From positions 1-28,363 of IMG/VR virus record IMGVR_UViG_3300044617_000730: DNA of 28,363 nt. One strand, given 5' to 3'. Of the stretch, positions 7,071 to 12,678 are shown piece by piece. Under the pieces are notes generated by a model. That model was not told where the DNA came from and did no database searches. It worked only from the letters and a program-made list of their open reading frames with translations. This DNA is from a virus. Position 1 is the first letter of the stretch. Each line of letters starts with the position of its first letter. Position numbers and translations under genes: made by a program.

Positions 7071-7356
7071 GCGAAAAAGACCTCCCAGAGTTGTCATGAT
7101 CCTTGGCCACAAGGTTAAAGTCAGAATCATCCCTTACCTTGAAGACAATGGTGAGGAGCTTTACGGGGCTTGGAACTATGATGATAAGACTATCTACCTG
7201 CAAAAAGGCTGTGACTGGCGCAGCGTCTTACTCCATGAGATTTGCCACGCCATATTTAGCCTATCGGGCTGCGCTGAAGGTATTGCCATGGCTAAAGAAG
7301 AAAGCATTGTGGTGGCGTTAGAACACGCATTGCTGCCCATTATTCTGTCTGAATAG
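7048..7356 (+). CDS. Small HExxH zinc metallopeptidase-like protein
   Basis: This 102-aa protein carries the zincin motif LLHEICHAI (H63, E64, H67), with a further acidic ligand candidate in the following helix (KEES, residues 83-86). Before it is a short beta region with a YGAWNYDDKTIYL hairpin, similar in layout to IrrE/ImmA-like and SprT-like minimal metallopeptidases. The catalytic motif and strand-helix order support zinc binding. Proteins like this can cleave regulators, but the substrate is unknown. It overlaps the metallophosphoesterase by 23 bases at its start and the oppositely oriented zinc-ribbon gene by 17 bases at its end. Confidence 0.75.
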   Translation: MAKPSLFKRKRPPRVVMILGHKVKVRIIPYLEDNGEELYGAWNYDDKTIYLQKGCDWRSVLLHEICHAIFSLSGCAEGIAMAKEESIVVALEHALLPIILSE

Positions 7357-7645
7357 AAACTGCCTTTTTTCTACCACCCCGAGGCGGGCCTTTAAAATAT
7401 CCAAGCTCTTTAAGCTTCTCACGGGTGGCTTTGTTAATATTCCAACTTATTTCCATCCCAGGATAGTAGGCAGGGCAGTCCTGGCATCTTTCCACGTCAA
7501 TGTATGGCTTTGGTTTGCCGTATCTCTTACAACAATGAGGGCAGATAAATCCATAGGCAATGGGGTCATTTTCTCTGAAGACATAAAAAGGCTCTGCATA
7601 CCAGTCACGGTATAATCCGGCATCCTCTCCACGCTTGCCACCCAT
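7340..7645 (-). CDS. Zinc-ribbon protein (paralogue 2)
   Basis: This 101-aa protein has four cysteines placed as two pairs: CPHC (35-38) and CQDC (54-57), with KRYG and a short YI strand between them. This is a zinc ribbon, likely binding nucleic acid or a protein partner. The start ATG overlaps the upstream stop by one base (TAATG). The core matches the neighbouring 7645-7863 product almost position by position (YG.ICPHC.KRYG … YI … RC..CPA), so the two arose by tandem duplication. The C-terminal 35 residues are basic (PPRGGRKK). The role is unknown. Confidence 0.7.
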   Translation of the reverse strand: MGGKRGEDAGLYRDWYAEPFYVFRENDPIAYGFICPHCCKRYGKPKPYIDVERCQDCPAYYPGMEISWNINKATREKLKELGYFKGPPRGGRKKAVSIQTE

Positions 7646-7863
7646 TAAAATCCTTTAGCTCTTGACCTTCGCTTTTTATAACCATAATTAACAGGGTAGA
7701 TTGTCATAGAATCCTTAAAAGCAGGACAAGTATTGCATCGAACTATAGTAATATATTCCTGCCTATTTCCATAGCGTTTTTGGCAGTGAGGGCAAATGTG
7801 CCCGTACACTGGCGGGTCAATCCTTGAAGTAAATTGTGGCCTTCGATTTTCAGATCTGAACAT
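7645..7863 (-). CDS. Zinc-ribbon protein (paralogue 1)
   Basis: This 72-aa protein has CPHC (24-27) and CNTC (43-46), followed by a basic C-terminus (KKRRSRAKGF). A GGAG site lies about 8 bases before the ATG at 7863. It is the first gene of a two-gene leftward unit and diverges from the structured RNA region. The N-terminal 18 residues are arginine-rich. The fold is a simple zinc ribbon. A role in binding RNA or DNA is likely from charge, but nothing more specific can be read. Confidence 0.7.
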   Translation of the reverse strand: MFRSENRRPQFTSRIDPPVYGHICPHCQKRYGNRQEYITIVRCNTCPAFKDSMTIYPVNYGYKKRRSRAKGF

Positions 7864-7915
7864 TACTCACACTCCGGCTGATAAGTTTTTTTTCTTTTAC
7901 TAATCGCCTCAGAAT

Positions 7916-7942
7916 TTGTAAACTTAAAACAAGAATCAAAAT
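7916..7942 (+). promoter_or_regulatory. Candidate promoter for the structured RNA
   Basis: TTGTAA (7916-7921) and CAAAAT (7937-7942) are separated by 15 bases, followed directly by the first predicted paired base of the RNA. Both boxes are weak and the spacer is short, so this is only the best candidate in a gene-free stretch. Confidence 0.3.
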
Positions 7943-7943
7943 A

Positions 7944-8427
7944 GACGCTCTACCCACGGTCTGTAAACTGGGTACAAAGTAATGCGAATGGACTTGCATT
8001 AGCGAAAGCTGTCACTTGCGACGAGCAACACAGAAGCTCTAGGTAAAGAAACTGAGTAAATCATAACTGGAGAGTTATTTTTGAAGGGGATTTCTGTACC
8101 TGGAAAATGCTGAAAGATAAAATTCAGTGACTCAGTTATAAGCCTGCCAATGTTCAAGAGCAGGACCCATGATAGTAACTGCAGCAATGCAGCGAGTAGC
8201 ATGGTGGGAGCTTACACCGTACTAGCCCGAGAGGGTTGCCCCCCAAGTAAGTTCTAGGTGAAAGACTGAGAATGATCTAAGGGCTAATGTTTTATTCCTG
8301 CCGGTGGCCTAAGAATCCTGCGGAGCAATAATGCAAAAGTCTATGATCTGTTAACCTCCTAACACTATAGCACAGGGAAACCTGTACTAGCTACTCTGAT
8401 CGAGTAGTAGGGGGGTAAGCTCTTGTC
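7944..8427 (+). ncRNA. Large structured non-coding RNA candidate (about 480 nt)
   Basis: No convincing gene lies between 7864 and 8431, and the stretch is dense in paired helices on the plus strand. The ends pair: GCT-c-TACCC (7947-7955) with GGGTAAGC (8413-8420), extended by GAC / GTC (7944-7946 with 8425-8427). Inside are stems at 7980-7985/7996-8001, 8023-8026/8036-8039, 8050-8057/8130-8137 (perfect 8 bp), 8063-8068/8073-8078 (6 bp), 8110-8114/8123-8127, 8143-8147/8160-8164, 8167-8171/8200-8204, 8179-8183/8188-8192 (GCAA loop), 8208-8215/8247-8254, 8224-8228/8233-8237 (GAGA loop), 8372-8376/8381-8385 (GAAA loop) and 8391-8396/8402-8407. The GNRA loops occur only on this strand, which fixes orientation. 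Size and style recall the large phage RNAs GOLLD and ROOL, but I cannot assign either. No Rho-independent terminator follows. Confidence 0.7.
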
Positions 8428-8431
8428 ATGT

Positions 8432-8887
8432 CTAATGCAGACTAATGCCTCGGGCCTGTCTGATGAAACTTCTCTTGGCTATGAAACTTGGGAATACCTT
8501 GCTGCCAGCTTTGAGATTGCATGGTGGGCAAGCCAACACAAGATTGCCGATGTTATTTGTCCCGCCAAAGCTAAGAGGTATAACGTGATCTATATGGTAA
8601 TCTAAAAGGTTTTGGTCGCAATAAGCGCAGGTATTAGATTGTATTTCTCTGAGCGTTTGGATCTTCTTTTTTCCCAATCTTAGGAATTTTCTTTTTGTTC
8701 CTGTCAGGCATCTAAATTTTGATTTGCCGCCATCAAATTCAAAAAATGTGCCGCCGCTCATATGGCAGGTGTCGCACTTTAAATTGTTCCAATCATTAAG
8801 ATTATAAGATGAACAATAAAAACATTTAAATCTTATTAAAAAGACATCTCCAGCCTGTATTGTTTCTTCTACTTTTAATAGATCCAT
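8432..8887 (-). CDS. HNH endonuclease
   Basis: This 151-aa protein has a C-terminal HNH nuclease domain: CAYC (87-90), DH (100-101) in a DHVIPLSFGG context, the central asparagine (N115), and CPPCN..K (120-126). The second cysteine pair completes the structural zinc site. An extra N-terminal zinc ribbon with CFYC (22-25) and CDTC (38-41) probably helps bind DNA. Stand-alone HNH genes of this size in phages are often homing endonucleases, or nicking enzymes linked with packaging. Here it is far from the terminase and has its own promoter, and its 3' end meets the 3' end of the structured RNA on the opposite strand. A mobile, homing-type origin is therefore plausible but not shown. Confidence 0.85.
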   Translation of the reverse strand: MDLLKVEETIQAGDVFLIRFKCFYCSSYNLNDWNNLKCDTCHMSGGTFFEFDGGKSKFRCLTGTKRKFLRLGKKKIQTLREIQSNTCAYCDQNLLDYHIDHVIPLSFGGTNNIGNLVLACPPCNLKAGSKVFPSFIAKRSFIRQARGISLH

Positions 8888-8907
8888 AAAATACCACCTT
8901 GCGGCAG

Positions 8908-8936
8908 TATTTATTTATGTATGCCTATTTTGTCAA
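8908..8936 (-). promoter_or_regulatory. Promoter for the HNH endonuclease gene
   Basis: On the minus strand a consensus TTGACA (8936-8931) is followed after 17 bases by TAAATA (8913-8908), about 20 bases before the HNH start at 8887. The -35 is perfect and the -10 weak. It lies in the 52-base gap after the endolysin gene, which suggests that the HNH gene is transcribed on its own. Confidence 0.5.
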
Positions 8937-8939
8937 CAA

Positions 8940-9410
8940 TTAATTCCTAGGCCCAGTCCGATCAGACTCAATAATTGACCATAAAACCATGAGACCGTGA
9001 TCTTGGACGATCTTCTCGGCCTTACTGATGCTCATGCCTGCGGTGATTTGAATGTGGGCTTTCTCCCAGGAAAGCATTTCAAAACCGAAGTCATCCATGA
9101 TCTCATGTACCTTATCCCATGGGTCATTCTTAGACCATGCCCATTTGCCATCAATTTTAAAGCACAAATCAGCCGCCACCCCGTATTGATGCCAGCTTTG
9201 AAAGGCTCTGGCCTTAGTAATGATTTTGCCCTCTCGGGTGCGGCCTTGATCGAATAGATAATCTTGCCTATTTGGGCTTCTATAGCCTTCAAAAAAATCA
9301 ATAGCAAGGCCCTGGTCTTGTGCCTCTTGTATAGCCATTTGTAATCGTTGAGAAAAAAAGGGAGCAAGTGAAGCATAATCTCGGTTGATTTTTTTCGGAT
9401 CGTGTGACAT
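8940..9410 (-). CDS. Endolysin, M15 family L-alanyl-D-glutamate peptidase type
   Basis: This 156-aa protein shows the zinc site of M15/VanY-like peptidases: FEGYRSPNRQDYLFDQGRT (about 40-58), SWHQYGVAADL with H74 and D81 as ligands, and WEKAHIQ with E116 and H119. This order is typical of phage endolysins that cut the L-Ala-D-Glu link or a D-Ala bond in peptidoglycan. There is no signal peptide or cell-wall-binding domain, so it would need a holin to reach the wall, consistent with a Gram-negative host. A GGGGGG site precedes ATG 9410. It lies away from the late tail operon where the holin-like gene is, next to the HNH gene and the early genes. Confidence 0.9.
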   Translation of the reverse strand: MSHDPKKINRDYASLAPFFSQRLQMAIQEAQDQGLAIDFFEGYRSPNRQDYLFDQGRTREGKIITKARAFQSWHQYGVAADLCFKIDGKWAWSKNDPWDKVHEIMDDFGFEMLSWEKAHIQITAGMSISKAEKIVQDHGLMVLWSIIESDRTGPRN

Positions 9411-9449
9411 GACTACGCACCCCCCAGAATTGTCAAAGAAAGGAAACCA

Positions 9450-9608
9450 ATGACGCCGTTAACTGATTATAACCGCATCAACATCATCGTACCTAGAGAA
9501 GAGAAAAAAAAGATTGTTGCTTGGTGCCAAGAGCACAAGATGACTCTGACAAGCATCATGCGGATTGCTTTAAGGGATTTTTTTAGAAAGCAGGGGGTCA
9601 AATTATGA
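9450..9608 (+). CDS. Ribbon-helix-helix (Arc/CopG-like) DNA-binding protein
   Basis: A 52-aa frame runs from ATG 9450 to TGA 9608 after an AAAGGAAA site and overlaps the next start in an ATGA junction. The protein has a short N-terminal strand (NRINIIVP), a helix with charged residues (REEKKKIVAWCQEH), and a second helix (TLTSIMRIALRDFFRK). The strand-helix-helix order with a 'T.TS..R.AL..F' second helix is that of ribbon-helix-helix repressors, which bind operators as dimers through the strand. Being first in the recombination operon, it could control that operon, but its target is not visible. Confidence 0.75.
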   Translation: MTPLTDYNRINIIVPREEKKKIVAWCQEHKMTLTSIMRIALRDFFRKQGVKL

Positions 9609-10141
9609 CTGATTTGACCGATGGATTTTTAACAGACGGACTTTTAACAGATTTAGATTTGGAGGAATATTTTGATAGCAGTGAAAACCCTTGTAACAAG
9701 GCTGATATTCTTGTGGCTTGTATTGACCGCTGCAAGCTACTTGCTGCAAAGTATGAATCGAGAGCGCAAGAATATCGTCAAAATGCAGAGCTTTGGGAGC
9801 ACCGACTTCAGAAGCTACAGGGATTGGGGATACGGCTATTAAAAGGCCAGCCAATGCGTTCTATTGAGGCCACAAGCCACATCTTGGGCCTCGATCAGGA
9901 TATGCCTGAGATTAAGGCTGCAGTGTGCCGCCGCTATAATACCGAGTGGATGATACCCGATGAACTAAAGTTCAGCATCCCAGAGACCTACCGAGACCCA
10001 AAAATCATTTGGGAATTGCGGGTTGATGACGTAAAAAATGCGCTTTTGAGCGGAAAGAAATTGAACTTTGCTAGGCTAGTTGATAAGCATCGATTACGCA
10101 TTCTTAACAAGACGGAGGAACAATATGTTACAAATGAGTGA
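9605..10141 (+). CDS. Siphovirus Gp157-like protein
   Basis: This 178-aa protein overlaps the RHH gene by 4 bases and the ERF gene by 17. The N-terminus has an unusual LTDG-type repeat (residues about 3-17), matched in the DNA by two copies of GGA[T/C]TTTTAACAGA. A coiled-coil region (residues about 42-75) is followed by a short alpha/beta part. The C-terminal segment IPDEL … VDDVKNALLSGKKL..ARLVDKHRLRI resembles the end of the Gp157 family (IP..Y..…PDK.AIK.ALK.G..V.GA.L). Gp157 proteins are usually found beside single-strand annealing proteins and SSB, as here. Their molecular role is not settled; resistance or recombination roles have been suggested. Confidence 0.65.
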   Translation: MTDLTDGFLTDGLLTDLDLEEYFDSSENPCNKADILVACIDRCKLLAAKYESRAQEYRQNAELWEHRLQKLQGLGIRLLKGQPMRSIEATSHILGLDQDMPEIKAAVCRRYNTEWMIPDELKFSIPETYRDPKIIWELRVDDVKNALLSGKKLNFARLVDKHRLRILNKTEEQYVTNE

Positions 10142-10814
10142 CCAAATTGGAGATCTTGCAAAGGCTTTAAGTAAAGCCCAAGCCAAGATGCGCCACGCAA
10201 AAAAAGACAACATCAACCCACATTTCAAAAGCAAATACGCCGATCTTGCATCAGTAATTGATGAAATCAGAGAGCCGTTTGCAGAAAATGGGTTGAGCTT
10301 GGTACAAGTTCCAGGTAATGACGGGCCAATAATTAACTGCACTACCTTAATCATGCATGAGTCAGGTCAATGGATAAAAGGCTTGTTTGGCTTGACGCCA
10401 GTACAATCAACACCGCAAGCATCTGGGAGCTGTCTGACTTATGTTAAAAGGTATTCAATTCAATCAATGGCCGGATTAGGCTCTGGAGATGACGATGACG
10501 GAAATGCTGCGAGTGCGCCAAAATCTATGGGCTTTAGTTCTCACGCCAATACTAAAGATAACGTGGATAAAAGCCCTGTGGATACATCCAAAACTACGCC
10601 TCCACCCAACACTGCCGCTCCTGCTACGTTCGATAAGTCAAACAAAAACCATTTAAAATTCTTGCTTGCGTTCCTAGAGAAAAAGGGCAACCCAGGCATG
10701 ATGAATGAATTGGTAAAACGCATGGAAGGTAAGCCAGCATTGACCAAAGTGGTTGAGGCTGAATATGCCGTTATTAATCCAGATGCGCCTGACAAAGAGC
10801 CGGAGGAAAAATGA
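10125..10814 (+). CDS. ERF-family single-strand annealing recombinase
   Basis: From ATG 10125 (GGAGG site 7 bases upstream) the protein is 229 aa. The N-terminal domain holds the features of ERF proteins: an early helix (DLAKALSKAQAKM), FKSKYADLASVIDEIREPF..NGLSLVQ (about residues 34-62), a T..L.H.SG.W beta region and YVKRYSIQSMAGLGSGDDDDGN (about 111-132), where the Y..RY and acidic DDDDGN ends are typical. ERF proteins anneal complementary single strands in phage recombination and circularisation. A low-complexity P/T-rich linker (about 150-178) joins a C-terminal helical segment that may contact SSB. An earlier in-frame ATG at 10080 lies within the Gp157-like gene and adds residues unlike the family. 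Confidence 0.9.
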   Translation: MLQMSDQIGDLAKALSKAQAKMRHAKKDNINPHFKSKYADLASVIDEIREPFAENGLSLVQVPGNDGPIINCTTLIMHESGQWIKGLFGLTPVQSTPQASGSCLTYVKRYSIQSMAGLGSGDDDDGNAASAPKSMGFSSHANTKDNVDKSPVDTSKTTPPPNTAAPATFDKSNKNHLKFLLAFLEKKGNPGMMNELVKRMEGKPALTKVVEAEYAVINPDAPDKEPEEK

Positions 10815-10981
10815 GATTTGTGGAGCTTGAAAGTGTTGAGGGTCCAAAGGTTATCTTGAACGTTGACAAAATAATTGCGATTACTGAAAGCACAACTGGC
10901 GGGGCTTGCTTGATCCTGATTGATAACAAGCTGGACGTGATTGAATCGCCGCATGATATTGTTTTGAAAATTAGGGGATAA
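10811..10981 (+). CDS. Small beta-rich protein (56 aa), weakly FlbD-like
   Basis: A 56-aa frame starts at ATG 10811 in an ATGA overlap with the ERF stop. The sequence alternates short strands: FVELESVEG, KVILNVDKIIAITES, CLILIDNKLDVIES, then a helix HDIVLKI. This 'write-in-the-ligand' layout (…L..DKI..I……I.ID…….ES…IV..I) resembles small FlbD-like beta proteins seen in phages and flagellar operons. Function is unknown. Its place between ERF and SSB suggests the recombination operon. Confidence 0.6.
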   Translation: MRFVELESVEGPKVILNVDKIIAITESTTGGACLILIDNKLDVIESPHDIVLKIRG

Positions 10982-10982
10982 A

Positions 10983-11168
10983 ATGAATGGACGATCTAAA
11001 GGATACGATGGCAGAGTGGACCTTGGCATCAATAGCTTATGTGATAGCGATTTTACTGATGTTAGTGGTAGGCACAAAACAAATGCTTTCTTTGATTGCG
11101 CAATACTGGCGTTTGGATTAATTGTTTTGGGCTTAATGACAATATTCGACAAATTTGAGGAGAGATAA
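10983..11168 (+). CDS. Alternative overlapping frame (61 aa) with C-terminal membrane segment
   Basis: This frame starts at ATG 10983, four bases before the 44-aa frame, and ends just before SSB. Its first 35 residues are polar and not suggestive, but residues about 38-56 (CAILAFGLIVLGLMTIF) followed by DKFEER form a convincing membrane segment with a charged end. The segment lies just after the other frame's own membrane span, so a frameshift between the two would give a two-span hairpin protein. I list it as an alternative or partner, not a settled gene. Confidence 0.3.
   Translation: MNGRSKGYDGRVDLGINSLCDSDFTDVSGRHKTNAFFDCAILAFGLIVLGLMTIFDKFEER
10987..11121 (+). CDS. Small single-span membrane protein (44 aa)
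   Basis: A 44-aa frame from ATG 10987 to TAA 11121 has an acidic N-terminus (MDDLKDTMAEW), one clear transmembrane segment (residues about 12-30, TLASIAYVIAILLMLVVG) and a short tail. It begins 5 bases after the previous stop, with GGGG upstream. A different frame from ATG 10983 gives a 61-aa protein that also ends in a hydrophobic segment, so both cannot easily be dismissed. The 44-aa frame looks more protein-like at its start and is preferred. Confidence 0.45.
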   Translation: MDDLKDTMAEWTLASIAYVIAILLMLVVGTKQMLSLIAQYWRLD

Positions 11169-11170
11169 TT

Positions 11171-11590
11171 ATGCCGCATTTAAATCACTGTAGTTTCATT
11201 GGTCATGTTGGGATGCCAGCAAAAGCTAGGACATCAAAAGACGGGACAAAAACATGGTATGAGCTGAGCGTAGCTGTTAGCACTGGAACATATGACCAAC
11301 GAAAAACCATGTGGGTCAAATGCCTTGGCTTTGGTAAAGTTGGTGAGAAGATGGCTAAAAACTGCAACAAAGGTGACTCGGTACTTGTATCTGGTCGATT
11401 GGATGTGTCAGCCTATGAAAAAAAGCAAGATGGAAAGCCAGCCGCTAATGTCAGCCTCATGGCTAGTGAATTTGTCTGGTTATGTCATCCGACCAAATTA
11501 CAAAACCTCGAAATTCCAGAGTTTGACCTACCCTCAACAAACGCCGGCGTTTCAGTTGATGGCCTTACAGATGACAACGTACCATTTTAA
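11171..11590 (+). CDS. ssb: Single-stranded DNA-binding protein
   Basis: This 139-aa protein has the OB-fold pattern of bacterial and phage SSB: an N-terminal strand with NHCSFIGHVG, TWYELSVAVS, MWVKCLGFGKVGEKMAKNCNKGDSVLVSGRLDVSAYEKK split across consecutive strands, and an acidic C-terminal tip ending DDNVPF, equivalent to the DDDIPF-type tip that recruits partner proteins. It would protect single strands during replication and annealing by the ERF protein. A GAGGAGAG site precedes ATG 11171. Its stop overlaps the next start by one base (TAATG). Confidence 0.92.
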   Translation: MPHLNHCSFIGHVGMPAKARTSKDGTKTWYELSVAVSTGTYDQRKTMWVKCLGFGKVGEKMAKNCNKGDSVLVSGRLDVSAYEKKQDGKPAANVSLMASEFVWLCHPTKLQNLEIPEFDLPSTNAGVSVDGLTDDNVPF

Positions 11591-11754
11591 TGACCATGGA
11601 AAATAAAGAGACAAAGAAGAAAAACCCACCCGATCCTGGTAGATGCCCTGCGTGTGCTGGACTTTTGCTTGTATCGGGTCAAGGGCCAGGCTATTACTGC
11701 ACATCATGCGGCTATATGGGCTGGCTTACACATGACCAATATTTTGAGGATTAG
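11590..11754 (+). CDS. Zinc-ribbon protein (54 aa)
   Basis: A 54-aa frame starts at ATG 11590 inside the SSB stop (TAATG). The N-terminus is lysine-rich; then CPAC (19-22) and CTSC (37-40) form a zinc ribbon with a tight hairpin between them, followed by an aromatic GYMGWL segment. It is unrelated in detail to the two zinc ribbons at 7340-7863 but similar in kind. Translation is probably coupled to SSB. The function is unknown; binding single-stranded nucleic acid would fit its place. Confidence 0.6.
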   Translation: MTMENKETKKKNPPDPGRCPACAGLLLVSGQGPGYYCTSCGYMGWLTHDQYFED

Positions 11755-11763
11755 GAGCATCAA

Positions 11764-11946
11764 ATGAATAGTATGGAAGAATTAGCAAAGATTGCAAAGA
11801 ATTTGGTTTTATACAATGATCTGCACAAAGCAGCCCGAGAGTATTATACCTATTTTGAGAATCATCCGATGGCTGATGAGCTTCGAGGTGAATCAACTTA
11901 TTTCCCGCTTGGCCACATCTTGGATCAATTAGAATCTTTAAATTAA
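11764..11946 (+). CDS. Small hypothetical helical protein (60 aa)
   Basis: This 60-aa protein starts at ATG 11764 after a TTAGGAG site placed on the previous stop codon. Residues 4-30 form an amphipathic helix, and tyrosine and phenylalanine are common in the middle (REYYTYF). It ends in DQLESLN. No family recognised. The good ribosome-binding site and spacing support translation. Confidence 0.5.
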   Translation: MNSMEELAKIAKNLVLYNDLHKAAREYYTYFENHPMADELRGESTYFPLGHILDQLESLN

Positions 11947-11968
11947 TATTAATATTTTAATAGAGGCA

Positions 11969-11977
11969 TGATATTAT
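11969..11977 (+). promoter_or_regulatory. Candidate extended -10 promoter
   Basis: TGATATTAT (extended -10 type) lies between the 11764-11946 gene and the 12016 gene, downstream of a 12-bp perfect palindrome AATATTAATATT (11945-11956) that could be an operator. No good -35 is seen. Confidence 0.3.
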
Positions 11978-12015
11978 GGTTGATGTAATTGTCCTACCTA
12001 TAATCAGGAGGCCAA

Positions 12016-12219
12016 ATGATTATAAAGGAATTAAGTACCGAACACCCAAGAAGCACTTGGTACATTGAAAAACATTGGGCCGCAATCGTAGAAGTCTTAA
12101 AAGCCAGCAAGCAAGCCCTAGAGTCAGTGCCTACTGACAACACCTCTCTGCCTTTCCCATTTACTCAAGCACATCAAGAATTGAAACAAGCCATCACACG
12201 ATTGGAGGAGATCGGATGA
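12016..12219 (+). CDS. Small hypothetical protein (67 aa)
   Basis: This 67-aa protein has an AGGAGG site just before ATG 12016. It is mostly helical: residues about 10-38 carry W and K (RSTWYIEKHWAAIVEVLKAS), then a proline-rich turn, then a helix HQELKQAITRLEEIG. It overlaps the next gene by 4 bases (ATGA). I do not recognise a family. Confidence 0.55.
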   Translation: MIIKELSTEHPRSTWYIEKHWAAIVEVLKASKQALESVPTDNTSLPFPFTQAHQELKQAITRLEEIG

Positions 12220-12425
12220 GAGCATACTTACGTTTTGATTTACCCGATGACAATGAGGATTACAAAATGCATTGCCAGACATCAGAGCTTCACTGCGCTA
12301 TTTATGATTTTGATTTGTGGCTTCGGGAATACACAAAATTTGGAGATCCAAAACAAGTGGACGCCGATAGCTGCAGAGAAAAACTCTGGGAGCTTTTGCG
12401 TGAAAGAAATATTGAGCTGATCTAA
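12216..12425 (+). CDS. Conserved-type small phage protein (69 aa)
   Basis: This 69-aa protein starts with a short beta strand (RAYLRFDLPDD), then a helix running through CQTSELHCAIYDFDLWLRE, and ends in a second helix (SCREKLWELLRERNI). The pattern 'FDLP.D..….…..A..…D.WLR' is one I have seen often in phage genomes as a small uncharacterised protein. It is translationally coupled to the upstream gene. No function is known to me. Confidence 0.65.
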   Translation: MRAYLRFDLPDDNEDYKMHCQTSELHCAIYDFDLWLREYTKFGDPKQVDADSCREKLWELLRERNIELI

Positions 12426-12442
12426 CGTCTGCTTAATATTTA

Positions 12443-12451
12443 TGCTATAAT
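12443..12451 (+). promoter_or_regulatory. Extended -10 promoter
   Basis: TGCTATAAT is a perfect TATAAT with the TGn extension, just after the 12216-12425 gene and about 25 bases before the start at 12475. The -35 region is weak, which an extended -10 can tolerate. It probably drives the two membrane or exported genes that follow. Confidence 0.6.
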
Positions 12452-12474
12452 GGGTAAATAACACTGAGGTGTTT

Positions 12475-12678
12475 ATGCCCCCATGGCTTTTATATCTCCC
12501 CACAATAATCAATGCCCTAGTTCAGCTTGCCAAGCTTCTTATTGACCTTGCCAAAGACAAAGAATCAGACCAAATAAAATCATGTGCTGTTGCGATTGAA
12601 GATGCCAGGAAATCTGGAGACACTTCAAAACTCACTGAACTCATTGAAAAAATGAGGAAAGGTAAGCCATGCGATTAA
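12475..12678 (+). CDS. Small membrane-anchored protein (67 aa)
   Basis: From ATG 12475, with GAGGT just upstream, the protein has a hydrophobic N-terminus (residues about 2-25, PPWLLYLPTIINALVQLAKLL) that should anchor it in the membrane, then a charged helical tail (ESDQIKSCAVAIEDARKSGD … LIEKMRKGK). A GTG two codons upstream is an alternative start. It overlaps the exported protein by 10 bases. The layout is holin- or regulator-like, but no family is recognised. Confidence 0.55.
   Translation: MPPWLLYLPTIINALVQLAKLLIDLAKDKESDQIKSCAVAIEDARKSGDTSKLTELIEKMRKGKPCD

Noticed and set aside
7999-8202. 67-aa hydrophobic frame on the minus strand inside the structured RNA
   Set aside because: It is opposite the paired helices, has no ribosome-binding site, and its composition is a by-product of the hairpin-rich DNA.
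7944-8427. RNase P RNA or tmRNA
   Set aside because: Neither the conserved RNase P core sequences nor a tRNA-like end with tag frame can be seen.
8423-8605. 60-aa frame on the plus strand
   Set aside because: It is antisense to the HNH domain of the endonuclease gene and shows no protein-like pattern.
7944-8887. Group I intron with HNH homing gene
   Set aside because: The HNH gene is on the opposite strand and outside the RNA fold, no exons are interrupted, and I could not find the P7/G-binding-site pattern.
9431-9436. TTGACA on the minus strand before the endolysin as a promoter
   Set aside because: The sequence 17 bases downstream is GC-rich and not like a -10 box.
10541-11179. 212-aa minus-strand frame
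   Set aside because: It is antisense to ERF and the small genes after it, with no ribosome-binding site and no family pattern.
11975-12067. 30-aa frame overlapping the start of the 12016 gene
   Set aside because: Poor ribosome-binding site, overlaps a better gene in another frame and has no recognisable content.
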